In this document: positions 52,859-61,771 of the stretch, in pieces
Layout: each line of letters starts with the position of its first letter
Position numbering within the stretch: position 1 is the stretch's first letter
NCBI GenBank assembly: GCA_947037025.1
Contig: CAMQSU010000002.1
Coordinates: 1 to 64,000 of the forward strand
Direction: 5' to 3'
DNA length: 64,000 bases
Source of the DNA: an uncultured Clostridia bacterium
Lineage (GTDB): Bacteria > Bacillota > Clostridia > Christensenellales > UBA3700
The notes under the pieces: model-generated
What the model was told of the DNA's origin: nothing
Databases searched by the model: none
Seen by the model: the letters and a program-made list of their open reading frames with translations, nothing else
Position numbers and translations under genes: made by a program

Positions 52859-54172
52859 ATGTCAGATAATCAAACTAGCAGATTCAAATATATAGAAGAC
52901 AGTTACGAGCCTAAGGGCGAAGCGGAACATTTCAATAAGAAAATCGAGGGATTAGGGCTATCAATTGAGACAGCAGCAGCATTAGCTGAAGCAGGACTTT
53001 CAAGTGTTGGCGACCTTTGCCGTATTCAAATGCGACACCTTTACCGTATAAAAGCTCTTAGGAAAAAGAATGTTTTTGAAGTGTTGAGAAAGCTGCAATC
53101 AATGCAGCTAGATTTTATGCGAGTACCAAAAGCAGACCCAGTTGAGGCGGAAGTTGCTGCATCTTCTGATGTTGCAGTGGCTAATGCTAATAAGCAAAAT
53201 AACAATTTAAAAGCTGCTAAAAACAACCGCGAAGGAAATCAAAACAACCGTGATTGCAAACCAGTACAAAACAACCGTGATGGCAAGCCAGTGCAAAACA
53301 ATCGTGACGGCAAGCCAGTGCAAAACAATCGTGACGGCAAGCCAGTACAAAACAATCGTGATGGCAAGCCAGTACAAAACAATCGTGATGGCAAAAGTAA
53401 TGTTGCAACGGATAAAAATAAAGCTAATAGCAATGTGAAATCAGAGAGTAAATGGGGTAAGCCTAATGTTGCAACAGGCGGCAAGTCGCTTGAGAGCAAG
53501 TGGGGCAAGCCAAATATAGGAACGGGAGAAGGAAATAACAATCAACCTCGCCGTGACAAGCATAATGATAGAGAGAAAAACAATCGCACAGGAGAAGGAA
53601 GTCGAGAGCGTCGTGAAAAGTTTGATACTAGAAGCGGTAAACCAGTAGTTGCAGCTAAGGGCAAGCAATCACCGCAAGACTTAGGCACATCTCCAACAGG
53701 GTATATTGTGAAAAACAGGATGCTAAAGGAAGAGCGTAGCAAAAGTATAGAGAAAAAAATAAGTGCAATACAACCACTGAAGAATGAGGATGGACTTTAC
53801 AAGTTCTATCGTTCTGGAAAGTGGGGATATAAAGATGAAAAAAGTGGCATAGTTATTGAGCCAACATATACAGAAGCATTTAATTTTCGAGAGGGAATGG
53901 CATGTGTGGAGCTTGATGAAAGATGCGGATTTATCGACAAGAAAGGTGAATTTATCGTCAAAATCAAGTATGACAGTGCGTGCAGTTTTTCTGAAGGTTT
54001 AGCGGCAGTTACAGCTGGAGAAAAGTGTGCCTATATTGATAAAACGGGCGAGTTAGTTTTCCCGTTTGAATATCAAGCAGCAACTTCATTTGTAAATGAC
54101 ATAGCTCTAGTTAAAAAAGACGGCAAGTGGGGTTATATGGATAGACACACTGGCGAGATAAGATTAAGATAG
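52859..54172 (+). CDS. Fusion of an RNA-polymerase alphaCTD-like HhH domain to WG beta-repeats
   Basis: 437 residues from ATG 52859 (AAGGAG five bases ahead; an in-frame GTG at 52853 overlaps it). Residues about 28-85 have the alphaCTD layout: GLGLSIETAAALAEAGLSSV, GDLCRIQMRHLYRIKALRKK, NVFEVLRKL. Matched to the E. coli alphaCTD without gaps, DNA contacts are changed: Arg265 to Glu37, Asn268 to Ala40, Gly296 to Arg68; only the Lys298 position is kept. Residues 100-290 are a basic, Asn/Lys/Arg-rich linker with six copies of QNNRDGKPV. Residues about 310-437 are WG repeats (KWGYKDEKSG, CGFIDKKGEF, CAYIDKTGEL, KWGYMDRHTG). I know no such fusion; protein-protein or RNA binding is possible. Confidence 0.75.
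   Translation: MSDNQTSRFKYIEDSYEPKGEAEHFNKKIEGLGLSIETAAALAEAGLSSVGDLCRIQMRHLYRIKALRKKNVFEVLRKLQSMQLDFMRVPKADPVEAEVAASSDVAVANANKQNNNLKAAKNNREGNQNNRDCKPVQNNRDGKPVQNNRDGKPVQNNRDGKPVQNNRDGKPVQNNRDGKSNVATDKNKANSNVKSESKWGKPNVATGGKSLESKWGKPNIGTGEGNNNQPRRDKHNDREKNNRTGEGSRERREKFDTRSGKPVVAAKGKQSPQDLGTSPTGYIVKNRMLKEERSKSIEKKISAIQPLKNEDGLYKFYRSGKWGYKDEKSGIVIEPTYTEAFNFREGMACVELDERCGFIDKKGEFIVKIKYDSACSFSEGLAAVTAGEKCAYIDKTGELVFPFEYQAATSFVNDIALVKKDGKWGYMDRHTGEIRLR
53240..53395 (+). repeat. 27-bp in-frame tandem repeat (about 5.8 copies)
   Basis: Five 27-bp units (53240-53374) and a partial sixth encode QNNRDGKPV each. Copies differ only at third codon positions plus one Gly-to-Cys change in the first, showing recent expansion under selection for the peptide. 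Confidence 0.9.
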
Positions 54173-54214
54173 TTTTTAATCATTAAACTATTTTAGTTAA
54201 AATAGCAATTAAAT

Positions 54215-54249
54215 AAAAAGCTAGCAAGAATAACTTGATAGCTTTTTTT
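54215..54249 (+). terminator. Terminator after the alphaCTD-like/WG gene
   Basis: AAAAAGCTA-G-CAAG pairs with CTTG-A-TAGCTTTTT around AATAA, followed by more Ts. Confidence 0.8.
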
Positions 54250-54295
54250 ATTGCTACAATTAGATTGATTAGACTGCTTGTTATTATTAGCAAAT

Positions 54296-54324
54296 TTGCT
54301 ATTTTGTAAAATGTATGATATAAT
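54296..54324 (+). promoter_or_regulatory. Promoter of the multi-helix membrane protein gene
   Basis: TTGCTA (54296-54301), 17-base spacer, TATAAT (54319-54324), 30 bases before the start codon. Confidence 0.6.
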
Positions 54325-54354
54325 AAATAATGAACAATATTTTAGGGGAAAATT

Positions 54355-55731
54355 ATGTCAACAGATAATAATGATAATGAATGTCACTTAAATTCATATA
54401 ATGAAAACAATCAAACTGATCCAAAAAAATCATCTGATAATTGCGGCAAATTGCATGTTGCAAGTCTAATAGATAGTGAAATCAGCGATGAAAATATGCG
54501 AAATAATGTCCATAATGATGATATTAGTCATGAGCATAATATAACCCAAATTAAGTTAAATAATGAAAGCCTATGCGAGCATGACAGCAAAAATAAAAGT
54601 CAATTGACGGCATATTATATTAAAGTTTCAGCCGTTATTGCGTGCGTTCTTGCAGCAATTGGAGTTTCGCTAATATGGCATGATAACCTATTATCCATGT
54701 TATTTACGATTGCAATGCCACTTTTTGCACTTAATATAATAAGTTTCTTCAAAAAACAGTTGAAAAGTGATAATAATTATAAGTTTTTTAATTTGGTAGT
54801 AGAATTACCAAAGTCAAATATATTATACTTTATATTAGGATATATATTTTCTGTAGTATATTTGATTGAAGTGGAAATGGATACAGTATTTAAGTTTGCA
54901 TATATTGATTATGTAGTTTACTTTATGTCTATACCATCAATCTTATACATGATAATTCAATCGGTCATGATAGATGAGAAAACTGAAATGAAAAGAGATG
55001 AAAGAAATTCACGTATAGAGAAGGAAAATGAGGAATATGCTAGTAAAAAAAATGCTGAACATCAAGTTTCTGTAGACAAATTGAGTAGTAGGTATAAAAT
55101 TTGCGCTGCATATTATAGTATGAGTTCATTAAAAAGGTATTACATTAAACAAGCAGTTATGCAATTGTTTTTTATAGTATTGTTTTTCTTTTTTATAATA
55201 TTAGATGTGACAATATTTAGTAGTAGTTTGTTTTTGATATTTTGTATATCAGGAGCAGGTTTTATTAACAAAGATAAGGTGATTTATAATAGTAATGGTA
55301 AGCTAAAAGATTTGACCGATCTAGCTGCTAAATCAGCGATAATTTCTAATATAGTAATATCAATAATTTTTGCAATATTAATGAAAACATCTGTGGAGAT
55401 CGCGAAAAGCATAGTTATTATAGTTATGTTAATACCTAGTGTAATTTGTTCAATGATAAATTGGATAATTATAAATGACAAAGACTTCAGCCCAACTTCT
55501 ACTCAGTCAATATTAGATGCGGGAGACTTGGCTGATAGTGCAAATATGCAAAATGAAATCAATGAAGCAGGCGGTGAAGAAATTGTTAATGATGATAGCG
55601 TGACAATTAATGATGATGGAGAACCAATTAATGATATTGATAATAGCGAAACAGATATTGATAATACTGAAATAGATATTGATGATAGTAAAACAATTGA
55701 CGATAAAAAAATAAATAAAAGCAATAAATAA
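54355..55731 (+). CDS. Multi-helix membrane protein with hydrophilic ends
   Basis: 458 residues. An Asn/Asp/Ser-rich soluble N-terminus (1-82) is followed by roughly eight membrane helices between residues 86 and 375, with a charged coiled-coil-like loop (about 215-250, KRDERNSRIEKENEEYASKK). The acidic tail (about 390-458) has near-repeats of DNSETDIDNTEIDIDD. No transporter or enzyme signature is recognised. GGGG ribosome binding site; single gene flanked by promoter and terminator. Confidence 0.6.
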   Translation: MSTDNNDNECHLNSYNENNQTDPKKSSDNCGKLHVASLIDSEISDENMRNNVHNDDISHEHNITQIKLNNESLCEHDSKNKSQLTAYYIKVSAVIACVLAAIGVSLIWHDNLLSMLFTIAMPLFALNIISFFKKQLKSDNNYKFFNLVVELPKSNILYFILGYIFSVVYLIEVEMDTVFKFAYIDYVVYFMSIPSILYMIIQSVMIDEKTEMKRDERNSRIEKENEEYASKKNAEHQVSVDKLSSRYKICAAYYSMSSLKRYYIKQAVMQLFFIVLFFFFIILDVTIFSSSLFLIFCISGAGFINKDKVIYNSNGKLKDLTDLAAKSAIISNIVISIIFAILMKTSVEIAKSIVIIVMLIPSVICSMINWIIINDKDFSPTSTQSILDAGDLADSANMQNEINEAGGEEIVNDDSVTINDDGEPINDIDNSETDIDNTEIDIDDSKTIDDKKINKSNK

Positions 55732-55755
55732 TCAAAATTTAATGCACTTAAGCAT

Positions 55756-55792
55756 AAAAAAGCACCTAAACTTTGTAGTTTAGGTGCTTTTA
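55756..55792 (+). terminator. Terminator after the multi-helix membrane protein gene
   Basis: AAAAGCACCTAAACT and AGTTTAGGTGCTTTT form a perfect stem with a four-base loop (about 55757-55791). Confidence 0.88.
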
Positions 55793-55841
55793 TTTTATTA
55801 ATAATGTTGTTTTTAGTAGTCACTGTGCATGTATAAATTCG

Positions 55842-55959
55842 CTCCACGGCGTTCGTGGCGCTCCACAACGTTCGTGGCACTCCACGGCATTCCGTGACAC
55901 GATGTTCGTGTCACGCAAGTAAACTAACTATACCCAAATCAATATGCGGGATTCCGTGG
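55842..55959 (-). repeat. Array of short hairpin-forming repeats behind gdhA
   Basis: Three directly adjacent 19-bp units (55842-55860, 55861-55879, 55880-55898), all starting CTCCAC, each form a short hairpin such as CCACG-N5-CGTGG. A fourth, perfect hairpin GTGACACGA-TGT-TCGTGTCAC covers 55894-55914, and a fragment ATTCCGTGG (55951-55959) touches the gdhA stop codon. GC content is far above the surroundings. On the minus strand the array is in the 3' untranslated region of gdhA. Confidence 0.75.
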
Positions 55960-57330
<1,371 letters not shown>

Positions 57331-57341
57331 TTATTAATATA

Positions 57342-57370
57342 AGTATATCCTAATAATAATAATTGTGCAA
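57342..57370 (-). promoter_or_regulatory. gdhA promoter
   Basis: Minus strand TTGCAC (57365-57370), 17-base spacer, TATACT (57342-57347), 36 bases ahead of the start codon. Confidence 0.65.
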
Positions 57371-57713
57371 TGAATTTTGTGTAATTTATTGACGAAAAGA
57401 GTGATTTATTTTATATAGTTGTTATAACTACCGCTTATAATGCGATTTGCAAACGCGTAATATTGCGCACGTTAAGTAGTACTGTTAATATAATAAAATA
57501 AAATACAATAATATATATATATCATTATTACTAGCTGTACATTTGAGTGCAGATATGCAATTTACATGCATCTAAATTAATTTACGCAATGCTGATATCT
57601 ACAATGTTTAATAGTAAACAAGCAAAGATGTTCGGTTTATGTATTATAAATAGCGCTATTTCAGCAAATTAAGGATACCTTTGCAAAAATGATAATAAAT
57701 ATAGTTGATATTA
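57371..57713 (+). other. AT-rich divergent intergenic region
   Basis: About 340 bases between the gdhA promoter and the riboswitch promoter. No coding frame or clear hairpin is seen; a short AT repeat occurs near 57513-57524. Confidence 0.4.
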
Positions 57714-57742
57714 TTGACAATCTAGTTAAATATTGCTATAAT
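57714..57742 (+). promoter_or_regulatory. Promoter of the riboswitch-controlled ATPase gene
   Basis: TTGACA (57714-57719), 17-base spacer, TATAAT (57737-57742). Transcription should begin just upstream of the riboswitch. Confidence 0.85.
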
Positions 57743-57759
57743 AAACGTACATAAGTTAT

Positions 57760-57853
57760 AGAAAGGGAGTAGTTAAAAATCTATTATCACCAACACGCTT
57801 TGAGTTCAAAGCTGGTAATAGATACCTAATAACATTAAGGTGACAAGACTTTT
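57760..57853 (+). ncRNA. yybP-ykoY-type manganese riboswitch
   Basis: AGAAAGGGAGTAG (57760-57772) at the 5' side and ACATTAAGGTGACAAGACTTT (57832 onward) at the 3' side match the conserved P1/J strands of yybP-ykoY (AAGGGGAGUAG ... CAAGACUUU), with the two arms AAAG/CTTT closing P1. An internal stem CTATTATCAC/GCTGGTAATAG lies between. The family senses Mn2+ and is known upstream of P-type cation ATPases, which is the gene here. The aptamer 3' strand overlaps the terminator's 5' arm, predicting an ON switch when metal is bound. Confidence 0.8.
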
Positions 57854-57917
57854 TATACATCAAATTAGGCTGGAGTTATATCTAGCCTGATCATTTGATG
57901 TATAGAGTCTTTTTTTA
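57845..57917 (+). terminator. Riboswitch expression-platform terminator
   Basis: AAGACT plus ATACATCAAAT (57845-57865) pairs with ATTTGATGTAT plus AGTCTT (57893-57911); an inner AGGCT/AGCCT stem and a run of Ts follow the pattern. AAGACT (57845-57850) is shared with riboswitch helix P1, so the two structures exclude each other. Confidence 0.85.
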
Positions 57918-57941
57918 TTTTATAATTGTAGTGGAGGGTTT

Positions 57942-60635
57942 ATGGCAATATTTTTTAATAAGTCGGTAGATGAAACACTGGTGCAAGTCAACTCGACAAA
58001 ATCAGGTCTATCAAGCGATGGTGCACTAGAGTCAAGAGAGATCAATGGAAAAAACGTACTAGAAGAAAGCAAGAAAAAGAGTGTTTTAATTGTTTTTCTT
58101 GAGCAGTTTAAGGATTTATTAGTTATCATTCTTATGCTTGCGGCAATCATATCAGGTGTTGCTGGCGAGTGGGCAGGAATGGGAGTAATACTTTTTGTAA
58201 TCTTGATGAATGCTGTACTTGGTACCGTTCAGTTTGTCAAGGCAGAAAAATCTTTATCCGCACTAAAGGCAATGTCTGCGCCTAGTTGTAAGGTTATCCG
58301 CGATGGTAACATAACAATTTTGCCGTCTGAAGATGTCGTTGTTGGCGATATTATCGTGCTTGAAGCGGGTGATCTTATAGTTGCAGATGGTAGAATTATT
58401 GATAACTTTAGCTTGCAAGTGAATGAGAGTTCGCTTACTGGTGAGTCTACAGCAGTACAGAAAAATGCTGATGTAATCAGCAGTGAACAAGTTGCGTTGG
58501 GCGATCAGCTTAACATGGTGTTTAGCGGTTCACTTGTAACTTACGGCAGGGCAATGATGGTTGTAACTGCAACAGGAATGATGACAGAGTTAGGCAAAAT
58601 TGCAACGCTTATGAATCAAACTGCAGCTAAACTTACACCGCTGCAAAAGAGCCTGAACAAGTTCAGTAAGACCCTTGCGCTAGTCGTGCTTGGTATTAGT
58701 GTACTAGTGTTCGGATTAACATTATTTAATCAATTTCCTGTGGAAGGTGGGGTGACTGTATGGGACGCTATACTAAGTTCATTCACATTCGCAGTAGCGC
58801 TAGCAGTAGCAGCAATTCCGGAAGCATTAAGCAGTATTGTTACAATAGTGCAAGCAATGGGAACGCAGAAAATGGCTAAGCAGCATGCAATCATTAAGGA
58901 TTTATCAGCAGTAGAAACATTAGGAGCTGTAAGTGTAATTTGCTCTGACAAAACAGGTACATTGACGCAGAATAAAATGACTACTCAAGATGTGTATATA
59001 GGCGGCAGAGTCAAGCGAGGAGAGGAGCTTGTACCTGATGAATATGCTGACAAAATGCTTATTCATGCAATGACATTAGTTAACGATAGCACTCATCAAA
59101 CGGAGGAGGAAATCGGCGATCCAACGGAGATTGCATTAACTAATTTAATTAGAAAGTTAGGGTATAATGAAGTTGATGCAAGGCTAGCAAATCCTCGTAT
59201 AAGCGAGATAGCATTTGACTCTGAGCGTAAGCTTATGAGTATATTAGTTAAGATTGATGATGTTAAATATATGATTACAAAAGGCGCGCTAGATGTAATG
59301 ATTTATCGAACAACTAACATGATAATGCGTGACGATATACGTCAAATTACTGAGGACGATAAAAACAATATAATCGCGGCAAATCTTGAAATGTCTTCTC
59401 GTGGGTTAAGAGTTCTTGCATTTGGATTTAAAAAGTTTGAAGCGGATAACTTTACTATTAATGATGAAAAAGAATTCACTTTCTTAGGGTTAGTTAGTAT
59501 GATAGATCCACCAAGAGAGGAGAGCAAGCTTGCGGTAGCAGATGCAAAACTTGCGGGAATAAATACAATCATGATAACAGGTGACCACAAGATAACAGCA
59601 TCAGCAATAGCAACTAGTATAGGCATAATGGAAGAAGGCGATTTAGCTGTTGAGGGTGTCGAATTAGATAAAATGTCAGATGATCAGTTAGGGATAATTC
59701 TTGAGAAAGTTTCTGTATATGCAAGAGTATCTCCAGAGCACAAAATAAGGATAGTAGGTCAATGGCAGGCAAGGGGAAACATAGTTGCGATGACAGGTGA
59801 TGGTGTTAATGATGCGCCAGCATTAAAGAAAGCAGATATCGGGGTTGCAATGGGTATCACGGGAACGGAAGTTAGTAAGGATGCAGCAAGTATGATTCTA
59901 ACTGATGATAACTTTGCAACAATAGTTAAAAGCGTGACTAATGGCCGTAACGTATATGCAAATATTCGTAACGCGATAATGTTCCTTCTATCAGGAAACA
60001 TGGCAGCAATATTATGCGTATTACTAACGTCCGTTATGGACTGGGCAGTACCATTTACAACAATCCATTTACTATTTATTAATCTACTTACTGATAGTTT
60101 ACCAGCAATCGCTATTGGCATGGAGCCAGCTTGCAAAGGTTTATTATACGAAAGTCCACGAGATCCAAAGCAGTCTATATTATCAAAGGCAGTAATAATT
60201 AGCATAGTAACAAACGGTATGATTATATTCATGTCTACAATCGGATCATATTCTATAGGATACTTTAATTTTAATATATCAGCAGAGCAAGCTGGAGAGT
60301 TTGCTGCAACGCTTGCATTTATTACAATTACGCTTGCAAGACTTTTCCACGGATTTAACAGTCGAGGAAAGGATAGTATATTTAAGCTAGGTATCAGTTC
60401 AAATAAGTATTCTGTTATTGCATTCTTTACTGGAGTAGTTTTACTTTCTGCAGTTGTGTTTATACCGGGAATCAATTCATTATTTGATATTTCACCGCTA
60501 CTTATTACCTACCCAGAAGTTATCGGATACGCTGTACTTTTAGCACTTGCTCCAACGGTAATTATTCAGGCAGTAAGAGTATCAATTGAAATGTATAATA
60601 AAATAAAAGAAAAGAATATAATCAGCCCAATTTAA
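57942..60635 (+). CDS. P-type cation-transporting ATPase (Ca2+/Mn2+ exporter type)
   Basis: 897 residues, P2 ATPase. Order: cation-ATPase N-terminal domain (1-70); actuator with VNESSLTGEST near 165; M4 region AVAAIPEALSSIVTIVQA near 287; phosphorylation motif ICSDKTGTLTQNKMTTQD near 332; nucleotide domain with TKGALDVMIYR near 445; hinge MTGDGVNDAPALKKADIGVAMG near 618; C-terminal helices with NLLTDSLPAIAIG near 710. All catalytic residues are present. It expels Ca2+ or Mn2+ using ATP. The upstream yybP-ykoY-type riboswitch points to Mn2+ detoxification, as for its known P-type ATPase targets. Confidence 0.93.
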   Translation: MAIFFNKSVDETLVQVNSTKSGLSSDGALESREINGKNVLEESKKKSVLIVFLEQFKDLLVIILMLAAIISGVAGEWAGMGVILFVILMNAVLGTVQFVKAEKSLSALKAMSAPSCKVIRDGNITILPSEDVVVGDIIVLEAGDLIVADGRIIDNFSLQVNESSLTGESTAVQKNADVISSEQVALGDQLNMVFSGSLVTYGRAMMVVTATGMMTELGKIATLMNQTAAKLTPLQKSLNKFSKTLALVVLGISVLVFGLTLFNQFPVEGGVTVWDAILSSFTFAVALAVAAIPEALSSIVTIVQAMGTQKMAKQHAIIKDLSAVETLGAVSVICSDKTGTLTQNKMTTQDVYIGGRVKRGEELVPDEYADKMLIHAMTLVNDSTHQTEEEIGDPTEIALTNLIRKLGYNEVDARLANPRISEIAFDSERKLMSILVKIDDVKYMITKGALDVMIYRTTNMIMRDDIRQITEDDKNNIIAANLEMSSRGLRVLAFGFKKFEADNFTINDEKEFTFLGLVSMIDPPREESKLAVADAKLAGINTIMITGDHKITASAIATSIGIMEEGDLAVEGVELDKMSDDQLGIILEKVSVYARVSPEHKIRIVGQWQARGNIVAMTGDGVNDAPALKKADIGVAMGITGTEVSKDAASMILTDDNFATIVKSVTNGRNVYANIRNAIMFLLSGNMAAILCVLLTSVMDWAVPFTTIHLLFINLLTDSLPAIAIGMEPACKGLLYESPRDPKQSILSKAVIISIVTNGMIIFMSTIGSYSIGYFNFNISAEQAGEFAATLAFITITLARLFHGFNSRGKDSIFKLGISSNKYSVIAFFTGVVLLSAVVFIPGINSLFDISPLLITYPEVIGYAVLLALAPTVIIQAVRVSIEMYNKIKEKNIISPI

Positions 60636-60866
60636 TTATATATTTTAAGCAATTTAATTTGCTATAATTTAACTAGTTGTTTTTACCTATTATTTTTTAA
60701 TATAAATGCGTAAAAAAAAGGTCGAAAAACATTTAATAAAATCATAGGAATTTCTTATGATTTTATTACTATTAATGCGGCAATTTAACTATAAAAAATG
60801 TAATAAAAAATGCAGCAAAATTTATAAAAATTATTAATACTAACGCAACAAAAAAGAGGTGCATAA
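60636..60866 (+). terminator. Intergenic region with terminator-like hairpin
   Basis: AATAAAATCATA (60735-60746) pairs with TATGATTTTATT near 60756-60767 with a near-perfect inner part. It is mostly A-T and lacks a clean T run, so termination is only probable. Nothing else is seen in this stretch. Confidence 0.45.
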
Positions 60867-61709
60867 TTGATTAAGAAAATATTAGAAAAATATAGTGTTC
60901 AGTATTGCGCAGTTATGGATGGAGAAGTCAGCCACATTATTATTATGTTGCCTTATTTGCCATATAAATCATATCCTGATAACTGTGCTAATATTGATGC
61001 TTTTTATCATTCATCTAATAAACTTTATCATATATGTAAGGATATTATAAGTGACTTTAAATTGAGTAATATTGAAGTCGTAAATACAGGTTACTTAAAC
61101 TTAAAAAAACTTGCAGAGCAAGGCGGCTTAGGCACAATATTAAATAACCAGTTGGTAGCAACTCGTGACCATGGCAGCAAAATAACACTGCAAGATATCA
61201 CGATCCGTGCAACCTTTGAGCATAATCCAAAGCTAAAAGTTGCAGCATGCGATGCTAGTTGTAGGGGGTGTGACAATGCATGCCCAACGGGGGCGCTTTG
61301 TGCAGGTGCGTTTGATAGAGCAAAGTGTTTAAGACATATGCAAGACAATCCAGATTCAGTAGTTTTAAAAATGTCAAAAAGGGTTTTAGGGTGTGAGGAA
61401 TGTCAGCGAGCGTGTCCGCATAATAGTAAAGTTGATGCGTGTGATATGCCGGCAGAGGTTGCAGCAGTGCTTGATATTGATAGTCTAATTTGCTCAATTG
61501 CACAAGGCAAAAAAAGCATGAGCGATTTCGCAAATATATTTGGCTACAATTATTCAAGGCCAAGCTGGATTGCAAAACTTGTTATATATTCGCTCATGTC
61601 AGCGTCCGATTATTCGCACTCTGAAAGTGTTAGCAAATTACTTAATCATCAAAATCAACAGCTGATAGTACTTGCAAAATCATATTTGACAAAATGTGAC
61701 AGTAACTAA
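60867..61709 (+). CDS. QueG-like double-[4Fe-4S] protein
   Basis: 280 residues, from TTG 60867 with AGAGGTG five bases ahead. Residues about 130-150 (CDASCRGCDNACPTGAL) and 168-180 (GCEECQRACPHN) form two ferredoxin-type Cys clusters in the spacing used by epoxyqueuosine reductase, with AEQGGLGTILNNQLVATRDHG upstream corresponding to its AxxAGLGWxGKNxxLI region. QueG (cobalamin-dependent last step of queuosine synthesis in tRNA) is usually 310-380 residues; the N-terminal domain here is shortened. A HEAT-like helical end (SKLLNHQNQQLIVLAKSYL) also fits. Either a compact QueG or a related reductase. Confidence 0.7.
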   Translation: MIKKILEKYSVQYCAVMDGEVSHIIIMLPYLPYKSYPDNCANIDAFYHSSNKLYHICKDIISDFKLSNIEVVNTGYLNLKKLAEQGGLGTILNNQLVATRDHGSKITLQDITIRATFEHNPKLKVAACDASCRGCDNACPTGALCAGAFDRAKCLRHMQDNPDSVVLKMSKRVLGCEECQRACPHNSKVDACDMPAEVAAVLDIDSLICSIAQGKKSMSDFANIFGYNYSRPSWIAKLVIYSLMSASDYSHSESVSKLLNHQNQQLIVLAKSYLTKCDSN

Positions 61710-61725
61710 AATAATAACCTAAATT

Positions 61726-61765
61726 CGTCCCTCTAATATATGCTATAATCGCATATGGAGGGACG
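61726..61765 (+). promoter_or_regulatory. Hairpin that masks a ribosome binding site
   Basis: CGTCCCTC (61726-61733) is the exact complement of GAGGGACG (61758-61765), and ATATGC/GCATAT (61738-61743 with 61751-61756) extends the stem. The Shine-Dalgarno GGAGGG (61757-61762) of the next gene is inside the paired arm. Confidence 0.7.
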
Positions 61766-61771
61766 TTTTAT

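Noticed and set aside
53240-53395. Regular 27-bp repeats suggesting a CRISPR array
   Set aside because: The units are directly adjacent with no spacers and keep one reading frame of an expressed protein. They are coding tandem repeats.
55842-55916. Repeats behind gdhA as a CRISPR or terminator cluster
   Set aside because: Units are 19 bp with no spacer sequences, and there is no T run for either strand. A REP-like hairpin array fits better.
59759-60475. 238-codon reverse frame opposite the P-type ATPase
   Set aside because: The forward strand carries all ATPase motifs across this interval, and the reverse frame lacks a start context. It is a shadow.
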